Assembly (NCBI GenBank): GCA_036877525.1
Contig: JAZGTH010000015.1
Location: forward strand, 7,773,001-7,837,000
Reading direction: 5' to 3'
Source: Chromobotia macracanthus
Taxonomy: Eukaryota > Chordata > Actinopteri > Cypriniformes > Botiidae
DNA length: 64,000 nucleotides
The translations under genes and the position numbers were made by a program. Below, in pieces: positions 12,444 through 25,000 of this stretch. Under the pieces are notes generated by a model that searched no databases, was not told where the DNA came from, and was given only the letters and a program-made list of their open reading frames with translations. Position 1 is the first letter of the stretch. Every line of letters begins with the position of its first letter.

Positions 12444-14790
12444 CCCCTGGCTGGTAAGACTGGCCAATTCTAAATGACCATTAAAATGATAGACTGCTGT
12501 CATATTCTTGTCTAACCCTTTTTCAGCTTGTTCAGGTGCATTTATACATTCTAATTAGAATGTACCATTATCTTCCCTTTTTCAGGAGAATAAATGGACT
12601 GATGCTTGGCATTCTGCACATTTTCTACTGAAGACAGGCGCAGAGATGTTTTTTTGTTTTAATTTTCATTTGAATGCTCCAGTGGTCTGGAACGGCCATA
12701 GTTAAATGTGATTGTCTGCTGGAAGTTAAAGGGCCAGTATAAAGTGATTAGGTTTGTTGTTCTATATGAATTATAGGAGGTCATGCCAGGCAACTTGCCA
12801 TTTTCTATTTGGAGCACAATAAGCCACTGTTATTTGAACCTAGAATATTGGAAAAGACCAATTTTTGTAACTGCTGTTAATTTAGCAAGATGCTGATTGG
12901 AACAATGAAAATAAGAAATACTGGCAGACGAGGAGAGGGTGTCAATGAGAATAATGCTGAATAATGCCCTTTAAGGTCAAATACTTTGTCACCTGTGAAA
13001 GATCTTTTGGACATTTAATGAATGTGTTCCTACTCTCAAAGAACTCATTTGTTATATATGCATTACAGTTGATCTAGGAAAACTACAGCATATAACAAAA
13101 TCATAATGATCTTCTGTTGGTTGTATATATATATCATCTTAATAGGGTGAAGGCTGGTGCTGTTTTTGCTGCCAGCGGGACAATAAAGTTTACCTGTTTT
13201 CATTGGCTTGCTTTTGATTTTCACATGTTGACCCTCAATGTCATCTTTACTTTCAAAAACTCCAACCAAACATTGACAGCTCTTTAAATTGTTGGCTGTT
13301 TCTATAAGTGCCTTAAAATAAACTTCCTCTTGTTAGAAGCAAGTGCTCTAGGTGTGTAGTGCAAAAAAAAAAAGACTTTGACAGGATTGCCATTGGAAGA
13401 AATTACCTGATAGTTTAACCTGGTAATTTCATTACCCGTAATACCTCAAACCCAGAAATTCTCACTTCTCTGTTCATCAGTAGTAAACATAACCTACCTC
13501 AGCCTTGGCTGGGTGAGCAATCGCATTGCAATAGAATTTCAGTCATTTGATCTTCATTTTAGGAAATGGAAAAAAAAACAGTTTCAGTTTAGACTGTTCA
13601 GTGTGCTTTCCTTTATGAAACAGTGAGGTGTATAACGGTATGTGCAGGTTTGAAATGTATTTCATGAAAAGGTTGTCTGATTATTGGGCTCAGTCTTCTA
13701 TTGTCAAATGCACAGAGCGAGGGATGACTTGTATATCAGCACAATTGCTATGATTAAATGGCAGCTGTAATAACGTTGGTATCTCAATGTAAACGTGTCC
13801 CCCTGTCCCCTGTTGTATGTGTTGAATCGTGATCTTTGCCATGCTGTATTAAGTAGAAGCTGTTTGTTTTACTGGGAGGATTATTGGGAGAATGGCCAAA
13901 GCTTTTTGCTCCAAATGTTAATGCCAGCCTATCCTGTCCCTTTTAAACAAAATAAAGTCCAGCATATTCTCCATGTGAGTTTGTTTTCTGTAATCACCAA
14001 TATTCTGTATGACTCCGGTGACCTAATTAGAATGGGTCCAGAATAAACAGGAATGTAATTTTGAATGTAATTTTGCAAAACTTAATTATTTAAAAATTAT
14101 GTTTCAAGATTGTTCAAACTTTACATTTTTAGCTTGTGGCAAAACCAAATTAAATTAAAAGTGGAAGGACAAGATTTTAAAAGGTGAATAACTGCCAGTA
14201 ACAATTGCAGTGTTGCTGAGTTGGAGAAATTAGACATCAAGCTTTTAAGCACTTCAGCTTTGGAAAAGCAGCTTTTGAGAAAAATCAATATCAAGTTGTG
14301 CCTAAGGCCATATGACAACCTGAAACCTTTACAAAACAATTTTGTGGTCTGATTATAATAAAGCTCCCGTTGACCTGGAAATGCATCAGAGTAATGTCAC
14401 TAGAGTTGTTTTGGCAGCATTATGCTCTTGGGTTTCCTTTAAGCATAAAAGAAAATAGTGCTTGTTGACAAATAAGGCAGCCTTATTTTAAGATTTTTTG
14501 AAAACACTTCACTCAGCTAGAGAATTGTGGGTGGTATTAATTTATTTTTGCAGCAGAAGAAATTACAGACATATTTAGTTCTGGAGAAACTTTCTGTATG
14601 ACAATATAATCATATAATATCACAATAGTATAATAATATAATAAAACAATACAATAAAGAATATTTTCAATGTAATGTACAATTTAAAGGAATGAACGCT
14701 TTAGAAAAGCATTTTGTGTATCATCAATTCAATACAAGTTATTTAAGTAAAGACCGCTTTTGTAAGTTTATGACACCAGCCATACCCTTG
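12444..14790 (+). other. ddx6 3' UTR and intergenic spacer
   Basis: No coding potential seen. Several AATAAA signals occur, for example near 12588, 13180, 13316 and 13949, so the 3' UTR may have alternative ends. The stretch around 14595-14660 is very AT-rich. Confidence 0.55.
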
Positions 14791-14799
14791 AAGTGCATC

Positions 14800-15023
14800 T
14801 GTGAAGGAGCGTAGAATATACGTCACGGGCGCTCACAATTCCTTCACTGATGACCTCAGCGAGACGCCATATTCAGTAGCCAATCATCACGCGGTAATTG
14901 TGGCCTTTATCCAATCCTCTATTAATACAGCCGAAATGGGCGGGCCTAGACGTCAGATATGTAGGTTGTCCCTTACATCCTACCGGTGCCTGTCTGCCGT
15001 ATAAGTGCACCGCATTGCTAAAC
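14800..15023 (+). promoter_or_regulatory. tomm40: tomm40 promoter and non-coding first exon
   Basis: A CRE-like TACGTCAC (14819-14826), two CCAAT boxes (14880-14884 and 14911-14915) and a GC box TGGGCGGG (14937-14944) lie within 130 bp. They are followed by a splice donor after 15023 (AAAC then GTGAGT). This is a compact housekeeping-type promoter. The tomm40 start codon lies one base after the acceptor at 16067-16068, so the first exon appears to be untranslated. Confidence 0.6.
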
Positions 15024-16068
15024 GTGAGTATAACACGAGGCCTGCGAATAGTTACATGCATTGTATTTGTGCATTTGTTATGAATTAGTGCGGCATATAT
15101 TGAGTAATACGATTGTGAAGCTAGTGTAGAATATAGGTTATTTTTCACGTTTCACTGAGATACATACTCCCCTTTCATGCCTTACCATAGCTACCATGTT
15201 AGCAAGTTAGCTAGCATCAACCTTAGCTTACCTGCTATTTAGCCAGAGAAGCATGACTCAAGCTCAGCATGCTAGTAAATTGCTCCTCACCAGATTTAGT
15301 TGTTGTTTATGCTTAACAATCGTCTTTCACAACTAGAGAGTCGCAGGTGAACTGTGCAGATATTACTTTGACAGTTGGCAGTTTGTTGCAGAAGTACATT
15401 GTTTCTCTGTCAAAGTATAGGTATAGCATTTGGTCGGCCAGATATTTTTGGTCACAGCAGCACCGTAGTTTGGCATCTTCTTGCGTGTTGGGATCTATTT
15501 TTATTCTTTAAATTGTTCTGATACTGCCAGATTTTCGCCACGATTAGTTAATAAGCCAGGGAGCCTAATTTTAAAAAGATTTACACACGTTGTGTGGATG
15601 TTAAAAATGTCAGAGACATTGTATGCTGTTTTCATTAAGAATCTAACATGTATACAACTCGTATAAAAGCTTGTATTAAAATGATGTACGCTTAACATGG
15701 AATGAAGACACCAGTCTTCATAATAGCCCCCTTTGATAACATCTCTGTATCACTGTAGCCCCTGTTACTGGACACTCTTACCTGTGGAATAAATTAGTCA
15801 TGGCTATGAATATTAATTTTTGCAGCATGGATGACTAAAAACCTTAGGCTTTGTGTGACACTGCATCCATGCAACTGGGTGTCAGCCTAAGCCAAATTAG
15901 CCAGGACACCAAACAAAAATATTTTTAAATATTTTTAGAGTGCATGTTAAATTACTGACAGTGTAAGCCACTTGTTTCAAAGTTTTAAATAGTTTATTGA
16001 TTTTTCAGTATAATATTCTAATAAAATTGCTTTTCTTTATTTGTTTAAACTGTTGAATTCTCTTCCAG
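15024..16068 (+). other. tomm40 intron 1, nothing else seen
   Basis: A 1-kb intron between the donor at 15024 and the acceptor CTCTTCCAG ending at 16068. Only short spurious frames occur in it. Confidence 0.55.
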
Positions 16069-16069
16069 T

Positions 16070-18399
16070 ATGGGCAGTGTGTTGGCTGCCAGCTCCCCAA
16101 ACCCACCCCCAGCCACAGGGGGTGGCAGTGCCCCAGGGGGGGCAGGTCTAGTGACAGTACCTCCAGGTTTCACTATGCCCCCAGTGTCTTCAGTCCCACT
16201 CTCATCAGGCACACAGGGACAGTCTGGGGTAGACACAGAGGCCTCTCTCCCCAACCCTGGCACATTTGAGGAGTGCCATCGCAAATGCAAAGGTTAAAGC
16301 AAGACTTGTTTTCTATAAGGGTTATTATTATTCTTTCAGATATCTTTCATACATGTTTCTATGTATCATCTATATTCCGATAAAGAGCTGCAAAGTAATG
16401 TTGAGTACCTATAGCCTTTTTGTTTGCTTCTCAGAGGTCTTCCCTGTACAGATGGAGGGCGTACGCTTGGTCGTCAACAAGGGCTTGAGTAATCACTTCC
16501 AGGTTAGTCATCAAAGCATGAATGTCTACTTCAACTTTAGGGGAGTATCAAGCATTTATTTTGGCAATTAAAGAGGTGTTTTCACCTTAATTTGAGGTAC
16601 CTTTGGGAATACAGAAGATCAGAGATCACAAATGTATGTTTCTGTTTTATTGGCCTGCTTAGGTTAGTCACACAATTACTCTGAGCACCCTGGGGGACTC
16701 CGGGTACAGATTTGGAGCCACGTATGTGGGCAGCAAGCAAACAGGTCCTACAGAGGTGAGACGCTTGGTCACTTTTAAAGTGGCAACATAAATTACATTA
16801 ATGTTTTGGTTTGCCAACTTCCTATACCAGTATTGTTACAAAAAAGGTTGCTAAATTAAAAACAGTCACAGAGTTATATTTTGTATTGTTTATGGAAAGC
16901 AGGGAGTGCAAAACAGATGTGATGTTATTAACTTTGTTGTCTTTCAGTCTTTTCCAGTCATGGTAGGTGACATAGACAACACAGGCAGTCTCAATGCACA
17001 GGTCATCCATCAGCTTACCAGCCGTGTGCGCTCTAAAATAGCTATGCAGGTACGTACCACTGTCTAGTCAGGTTCATTGGGTTAAATCATATAAAGAATG
17101 AACAGAAAAAATATAAAACATATGATATGAATAATTAAAATTAAAACATTTAACCTATAACCCAAAAAGTGATGATTTCTTATGATTTGTATTCACATCT
17201 AAGATAAAAAAATGGGCATCAGTTTATTATTGTATTCAGTTATCCACAATTATGCATATTGCACGTTATTTCATTGGCTCAATAAATTGTGTTACAGACG
17301 CAGCAACACAAGTTTGTAAACTGGCAGTGTGATGCAGAATACCGGGGTGATGACTTCACTGCTTCTGTTACCCTTGGCAACCCAGATGTTCTCGTTGGAT
17401 CTGGTATTGTACCTTGCAATTGACAATGAAGTGTTTAAAATGCTTTACAATATTCATGTACAACTTTTGTAATGTTCAGAAATGTTTGTTTTTAAATTGT
17501 TGCTTTAGGGTTACTAAACATTAATTAATGTTTTCATTTGTCTCTCTTAGGTATCCTAGTAGCACATTATCTCCAGTCCCTGTCTTCCTCTTTGGTATTG
17601 GGGGGTGAGCTGGTCTATCACAGGAGACCAGGAGAGGAGGGCACAGTCACATCTTTAGTGGGCAGATACACAGGTAAGAATTTAGAGAATTACTGTGGTA
17701 GCACACCGCATTTGTGTACCTTATTTAAAGCAGGGCAGAAATCATAATTGGATTACATTGAGATCTACTGTAATAATTTTACTCTTTTCAACCTCAGGTA
17801 GTAACTATGTTGCCACGTTGACTGTTGGAGGAGCTGGTGCACATGCGTCGTACTACCACAAAGCCAATGACCAGGTACTTTATACCAAATTACTTTTGTA
17901 TGAAGTGTTTTAAAAATATAAGACAGTGTTTAAAATGTATCAAATAATGGATTTATAGCAGCTCTTTTTTCTGTTGAACCCCCTTCTGAATCGGAATCTC
18001 TTCCACAGCTGCAGGTTGGGGTGGAGTTTGAGGCAAGCACACGGATGCAAGACACAAGTGTGTCGTTTGGTTATCAGCTGGATGTACCTAAAGCAAACCT
18101 GCTGTTTAAAGGTATTCTAGTTCTTAGAAGGCTTTTCTTGCATGTATAGCACTAGCTCAACATCATTAGAGATCACTAGTTAAAATGATTACTAGCAAAT
18201 TTACTAGAATCATAGTGTGATGACTCCGCATTCCTCTCCTTTTCATTCACCTTCGTCAGGTTCTTTAGATAGCAACTGGGTGGTGGGAGCAACGCTGGAA
18301 AAGAAACTGCTTCCCCTTCCTCTATCATTAGCTCTAAGCGCCTTCCTGAACCACCGCAAGAACAAGTTTCAGTGTGGCTTTGGCGTCACCATCGGATAG
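16070..18399 (+). CDS. tomm40: TOM40, mitochondrial outer membrane import channel
   Basis: TOM40 is the beta-barrel pore of the TOM complex, through which nearly all nuclear-encoded mitochondrial precursors cross the outer membrane. Nine coding exons: 16070-16292, 16435-16502, 16663-16755, 16948-17049, 17298-17403, 17551-17673, 17798-17874, 18009-18111 and 18260-18399. They join to 344 aa (about 361 in human). The N-terminal 65 residues are Pro/Gly/Ser-rich (MGSVLAASSPNPPPA), as in vertebrate TOM40. The Porin3 domain follows from PGTFEECHRKCKEVFP, with [61 protein letters not shown] and a C-terminus NHRKNKFQCGFGVTIG. The last segment is the beta-signal region, read by the SAM complex during assembly. 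The ATG lies one base after an acceptor. It is convergent with nsmce2. Identity is secure. Confidence 0.97.
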
Positions 18400-19865
18400 A
18401 GCGAAAACAACGGTGATTCAGAATTTCAACAAACAACCCTCCACCATGCTTGAACTGGTGCAAAGAGACACAGGGACATAAACCAACACTGAAATGGACT
18501 CAGAGACTCCCAGTATTATGGCGCTTAACCTTCACAAGGATGGACCAGGACACAGAGCTCCCAGGATCACGTGTTCAATCAACGTGCTCTCATCAATCTA
18601 AATGTTCATAGTATTCTGGCTTACCTGACTTCTGTAAACAGTCAGATAAGGTTTGTTTTTAAATGCACGTGGAAGAATTGTGTCATGTAACGTACAGTGT
18701 TTTGGAAAGAAGTACATATCCGTATTAACAATTTGATGGATTCAAATACAGTCTGTGAATGTGGAGATGCCTTTGCTCTCTTTTTTTAACTTGTTGAATT
18801 TTTTTTTTTACAGTGTTTCTTTAAAAAAATACATCAATTGTCTCAATTTATATTTATTAGTTCTATTAACATAAACCACTTTTTCAGTCTATACAAATGT
18901 TATGGCAGTATGAGTGCTCGTTTTTTTTTTTTTTTTTTTAATTTGTGTAAAATGATTTCATCCTTAATAACTGACCCTAACAAATTGCTGGTGATGTCTG
19001 TAATATGACCGTTCGATGCATGGGAAACTGGGTTTAAGTGATTGATTGTTGAAGTGGAGTTAATACCTGTGTCCCTTTGTCTCATAATAATTATGTCATA
19101 CTGACCTGAGAGTTTTGACAGAGGTCCTTGTCTTGTATTTGTATGTTAAGATCTTAGAACCAAATTTGGATGCTGGTTTCATATTGATCAAGTACACCAA
19201 TCAGACTGTCCTTTTTATGTCTCAACAAAAATCAAATGCATCACTGAATTTTCCATGTGGAATAATTTCTGAAGTTTGTATTTTAATTAGTTGTTGTACA
19301 CAAAGGTTTTGGGGGCAGTCTAACGGTTGATGCAGATACTGTAATAAACCTGTATAATTTATAAAGGCTTATTGCCCAGTAAAGTTTTTCCGTGTCTCAT
19401 ACTGACCATGCCTTTGTGACATGGAAAGGTGGTATAAGACAGGCTTTTGGCCTGGTTATAATGGATTATTTCACAGTCCAATTATCCTGAATAAACATTT
19501 GATTATGAAGTGCATTTGGCAAAGCAGGTTTGATTTATCATTGCTACAGAGATAAAGCATATCTTGAGTAAACTAATACTCCCTGACCAGAAAATAAAGG
19601 TAAAGGTTGCAAGACACAAACTGGTTAATCTGGGATTTGTCAATATAGTAGAAAAAAAAACAGAAAATACAAGTGTTACATCAACAAGCATTTACTTTAT
19701 AATTCTATACAAATATTTTAGTTACAATAACAAGAACCAAATTATTGTCATTTCTATTGCAGAAAAATTATGTAACAAATGCCTTAAGTTTTAGAAACAA
19801 ACTTTTCTTCTAAACTGTTTTTACATGATAAAACAGGACGACTATAACACCTGATTTGACTAGAC
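18400..19865. other. Convergent 3' ends of tomm40 and nsmce2
   Basis: Non-coding. AATAAA signals near 19341 and 19490 can serve tomm40. A poly(T) run of about 20 lies near 18920-18940. The nsmce2 3' UTR runs in from the right on the other strand. No additional gene seen. Confidence 0.55.
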
Positions 19866-21351
19866 TTAAGTATTTCCGCCCTGCCTTTTGTGGTTCTGGA
19901 TCATTCTTTTCATAACCAAGTCCAACTCAAGATCTGATTCCCGAACATCTTTGTTTCCACAGCCAACATTTGGACAGCTGTGGAAAAAAAACACAAAAGT
20001 GATGCATAACAGTGGCTGATAAATCATTTTATGCATATTACAATGTAATTAAGTTGCTACATAGGCAGTTTAGTAGGCTTCTAAATTTAAGTTTGAAAGA
20101 AATCGGTCAACATACCAGCATTTCTTCTTATTCCTGTGCCTTGCTTTAATCACTTCCAGTACAGCCTCTTGGTCATAGTAATGTTGGCATTTCTTGTTTT
20201 TCACAGGATTGACCATCTCAACCTGTCAGAACAAGAAGTAATCAAAATTAATAAAATGTCTGAATGACCTTTTATATCTTATTCAGTTGCTGATGTAATA
20301 TAAACACTAGAAAAAACTACAAATCTAAAACATTTAAGTCCAACACTTGAAACAATGTTGATGAATACCTGGGTTAGAGGGCAGATGAAATTGGTCTGGC
20401 TCTGTACTACAGCTATGTCAACATCCAGCTCCTCCTCTGTGTTCTCATTTACGGTCTGACTAGCTGCACACACATATACACATATATATGTAGTAATGAT
20501 ACCTCTGTTTACATACAGTGAAAAACCACTTACAAAAACCACTTCTGAAGGGGCTTGAATATCCCACCTACTGAATATTTCTTGATGCTGTCTTTGAAGG
20601 CCACCACTTTGCTGTGTCTTTGCAGGTCTACATCTGAAACTCCAGCCATAAGCTCAGTGAACCGATCCTTTGCAGAACCACTCAGCTGAAACATGGCATC
20701 TGGAGGTTCATTTCGGACCTGCAGCACATAAGAGATAAATAACATGATAAAGACTACCTGTTAAAATTCAGTTTGAACTGGCCCTAATTCCACAACACAA
20801 ACCTGAGCTGTCACTTCATTAACCGAACCCACAAAACAATTTACTTCTCGGTCCAGTCTGGAACATTGCAGCATCATCTCCTCCAGTTTCCTCAGAGCTG
20901 GACTGTCAGCTGTACCTGAAACAATATTTTTAAATAAATATTTATTGAATGGGGGGGTCACACAACAGAGCATATTTCGTAGATCATAAATACACTAGTT
21001 CAGATTATTTTTACTGTAATACTTTGAAACTTTATAGGGTAAGACGTAAGCTCCGTGAACATACTGAAGGTCATTGTAACAGTGCTGCAAGACTCTAAAC
21101 TAGTTATCCCTCATTAAAACTAATGCTTGAGTCTCTGTTGGGTAATTCAAGCGTGACTATAGGCCAGGGATATACTTAGTAAGTTTAAAGAAGCATAGAC
21201 AAACATCATATGTAGTCTTAAAAGCTGGTTGCTCACCTTCTGCTTCGACTATTCCCAGCGCAACGTCTGATACCATGTGCATACACGCTTCAGTATCTGC
21301 TCGACATGACTTCAGAGAGGATAACGTGGAGTGCACCGAACTTAGAGACAT
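19866..21351 (-). CDS. nsmce2: NSMCE2 (MMS21/NSE2) SUMO E3 ligase of the SMC5/6 complex
   Basis: NSMCE2 is the SUMO ligase docked on SMC5 in the SMC5/6 complex, which acts in recombination repair and replication-fork stability. Six exons on the minus strand, in transcript order: 21351-21237, 20915-20803, 20718-20568, 20463-20369, 20222-20116 and 19977-19866. They join to 230 aa (about 247 in human). The N-terminal half is helical, as expected for the SMC5-binding region. The C-terminal SP-RING is clear: VVQSQTNFICPLT, then VKNKKCQHYYDQEA, where C170 and H172 are expected zinc ligands, then KKKCCCPNVGCGNKDVRESDL, with C195 and C200. The end is a short basic tail NHKRQGGNT. The start MSLSSVHSTLSSLKSC aligns with the human protein after its first few residues. 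It is divergent from derl1 with about 655 bp between start codons. Confidence 0.94.
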
Positions 21352-22006
21352 CGATCAACTTTGTGACGGCTTGAAAAATATAGAAATCAATACACGTGCC
21401 CATTCAGATTTCACTTTCACCCAGTTTAACAGAACCGCCTTTATTTCATGCAACAGTTATTTATTTACAATGTCCGATGACAATGTCTTTCGTAGCTGGC
21501 GAAAAGATATTTTATCTTCTTTATTTATACAAATGATACGTGACCTCGTCTTCTCCAAAAGTTGCGCCGTTTTCGCCTTGATGTGCGGTGAGACGTCAAT
21601 ATAAAAGACCTTTCACGCTTTTAGCGAGTAATGCGACGCCGGGTTTGTCATTTTAAACTATACCGTTGTCAAAAAAAATATTTAGATCATGAAATATGTG
21701 CATTTAGAAAATAAACATTTAAAATAAATATCTCTTTGTTATTTTTTGATCGACATCCATTTTTCTTCGGGCGACTGTTAATTTGACAGTCAAATGTAAC
21801 GGCGAGTCGAGACGCGTCTGTACGCGGCCACGTCATGTGAACTAAAAGGGAAGCAGTACGTGCACCAGAATAACCAAAACAGAGACTGAAACAGCGTTTC
21901 TGCGCTGTGATCGCAGATTTGTTTGTTGTATCTTCTCTTTTCTTTAAACCCGCATCGGCGGAGAACGGACAACAGAGGATTCAAGGGTGTCAAATCATAT
22001 GGCAAG
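21352..22006. promoter_or_regulatory. Bidirectional nsmce2/derl1 promoter with a UPRE-like site
   Basis: The start codons of nsmce2 (minus) and derl1 (plus) face away from each other across 655 bp, so both promoters must overlap or nearly so. The segment is locally CpG-rich around 21800-21970. CCACGTCA at 21828-21835 is the reverse complement of TGACGTGG, the UPRE core bound by ATF6 and XBP1. No CCAAT box sits at the spacing needed for a full ERSE. Some of this segment is 5' UTR of one or both genes. Confidence 0.6.
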
Positions 22007-25000
22007 ATGTCAGATATCGGGGACTGGTTTAAAAACATCCCTTTCTTCACTCGTTACTGGTTCGCTGGCTCAATAGCTGTGCCGCTAATAGGAAAGCTGG
22101 GATTAATCAGTCCCATGTATCTTGTGCTATGGCCGGAAGCATTCTTTCATAAATTCCAGGTATGTTAAAATGACATTTAAAAACACAAACTTTAGACAAG
22201 AGCAGCGATGACTAAGGCCTTGTAGGCCTCACGCAGGGGTAATATTGCTCCAGTGCGACACATGGGGTACGTTCAAGACGGCTGTGCTGTAGTAAATTGT
22301 ATTTAATGCTGATGTTAATGATGTCGGTGGTTTGCTGATCGGTCTTTGAGTATCTCGTAATGTTAATCAAAACATACATGCTGCTTGTGATCTCCTTAAT
22401 AGTGTTAACATCTGAGAGAATCTGAACGCTAGACATTAAAGGTTGTCGCTCCTAAAAATGATTGTTGATTATTGTTATATGTAATTATAAGAAATGTGTA
22501 CATTTGGCGTGCATCGACGATAGCCATATTTATATTTAAATCCATTTTCGACCTTCGGCGTCTCTTAAGGATGATGTGCTGTTAAATATTAGAGTACTGC
22601 TCGGCATCAAACCCACCGTTTGACTCGAACCGTGCTCACTCACGGAACAGCAACACTGAATGAGTCCCATCTATGTTCAGCCAATGATGGCTGAGTACGC
22701 ATCTGCAGTTACTTCCGGTATAAAGAGCTTTTCTTGGGTGTACTACCACTAACTGTGATATTGAAGATTTTATTTCATATTATGCCTTATTGCAAAATGT
22801 TTTGAATTTGTCACGTTATGACAAATACATTGTTTTGACACGTTTTATATTTTCGTCATATAGTTTCCCAAATGCCTAATTTGCTTAAGGAATATGTTAC
22901 GCATGAAGTTGAACAATCACTCTGTGACATTTCCACCACAATGTTAATGTGCCATTCATTTCCACCAGATGGCGCAAAGGCACTTTTTTGAATGGAAAGT
23001 GTAGCGAAAAAGAGTAATTGACGTTTGAAAAAAATGTTTTTTCTCTTTATTTTAACTGGTTCACCAGACTATGAGCATGTCCAAGTAGCTAAAGATAAAG
23101 TACCAGGATAGACAGAATTATAGACACATTAACTAACAGATTAACATCAATTATAATGTAAGTACATGGCCACTCTTCTCTATATTTTGAAAAGTTTTGT
23201 GCAGTAGTCTCTTATACCCTGCATGCTGCGTATAGCCGGGCAACCTAATGTGACTCAAATTTGCAGCTGCAGTTTTGTTTTAGTTTTATAGAAGTTCCTT
23301 TTCATGTGGCGTGTCCTTGATTTTGTCCACACCCCATGTATTAATATGCTTTTATGTAGGATACATTTCATTATGATTACAATTTGTTTTGTCCAATAGC
23401 TAAAGGGAATGAACAGACTCTGGAAGTTTCCCTCTATTCAGTTCTTATTATGTACCACACCCACTTCTTTACTCCTGTCTGTTGGTTCAACAACACAGCC
23501 CTTAGGCTCATGATTGTGTCCTGGTTTAATACAGGTGTCCTCTGGATTATAGTGTAGTCAATAAACTCTACAGCTAACAAGTGGAAAAAAACAACAGAAT
23601 AAAAAAAATGAGCAATATCATTCCGTCAGAATAAAAGTACATTTTTGCTCTATCAAGCCTGAGGTAATGACACTGAAAAACAAAGCATTTTATTAGCGTT
23701 AACTGGTGCTCAGGCCACAACATATTTGTTTTGAAGGAACCATTTAACTGTTGAGGAGCAGCCAAATAAACCTAGCCTCTCCCTCTCCACATCCTCTCAC
23801 GGCATAGAGATCCTGCTGTGCTTTTTAACCCACTTTTCTCTGCGCTGCAGTCCACAGAGGTCACCTCTCCACACAAGTGAACTGCTGTGATTTATGCTGC
23901 AGTGTGTGAGGGGGGCCGCTGGACTGGCTGGCAACTGCAGAGCCGCTTCAGACACCAACATCAAAGCGGTGCTGCTCAGCAGATTCACAGTCCCCCAGAC
24001 CAAAAGCCCTGCTAGCTCAGAGTTTCTGTGTGTGGGAGAAATAACTAGTAGGGAGGAAGGGGTACAGCGAGGGGGGAGGAGAATGGAGAAGAGACAATCG
24101 GGGACTATAGTAGGCGATAAGGTGTGCTAATGCTTGTTGAGAGCAAATTAAACACAGGAGAGAGTGTTAGATTTGTGCGGGAGGGCACACGTTGTTTCCT
24201 GACCCAGTTTTCCTAGCCTAGCCTGTTAACCAACAAATCTGGATGGCAGACCAGATGAAAATCTGTTCCTGTCAGAGTGTGATGTCTGGGGCAGCGCTGG
24301 CTACACTGCGGCAGTCTTGCACAGACACACTGATAATGATCTAGGGGGATCAAATGTGCAGTGCAAGCACAGTTCCCAGCCTTTAGTATAAGCGTACATA
24401 TACGAGTGACTATTTTCAGTACTTTGACATACCCTCTCTGCTCTTTAGCACATCAGCACAGATTTAGATTCACTAGCTCAGGACTGCTTAGTCTTAGTCC
24501 CGGAGATCAACTCTAATTAAAAACACTTAACCAGCGAATAAATTTCATATAGGTTATGTATTTGTAACTGCAGCCTGCATCAAGTCACTGATTATTTGTC
24601 TGCGCTCTCTTAACAGATATGGAGGCCGATATCAGCAACATTGTATTTTCCAGTTGGCCCAGGGACGGGGTTTCTCTACCTGGTTAATTTGTATTTCCTA
24701 TACCAGTACTCCACCAGGCTCGAAACAGGTAGGTCACGGGCTGTATCTTCTGTGTCCTGAAATAAAAATATAATCTTCTGAAATGGTTCAGATCCTGAAA
24801 TGGATCTGAAATGGTTCAAATGGGCAAAAGGCTTCTAGCTTGTTTCTCAAATTAAGATGAATATTCAAATATTAGTTGTTCAAATTTATTCATTTATATT
24901 ACAGTTTGCTCAGTAAGAAAATAGTGAAATGAGTCAATCATCTTTTTTTCTTTCATAGGGGCTTTTGATGGAAGACCAGCTGATTACATTTTTATGCTTC

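Noticed and set aside
21275..21604. Plus-strand frame of 109 codons
   Set aside because: It is antisense to nsmce2 exon 1 and runs into its promoter; there is no similarity or splice support.
22690..22740. TATA-like and ETS motifs in derl1 intron 1, as for a small RNA gene
   Set aside because: No tRNA fold, snRNA element set or box C/D or H/ACA pattern could be assembled.
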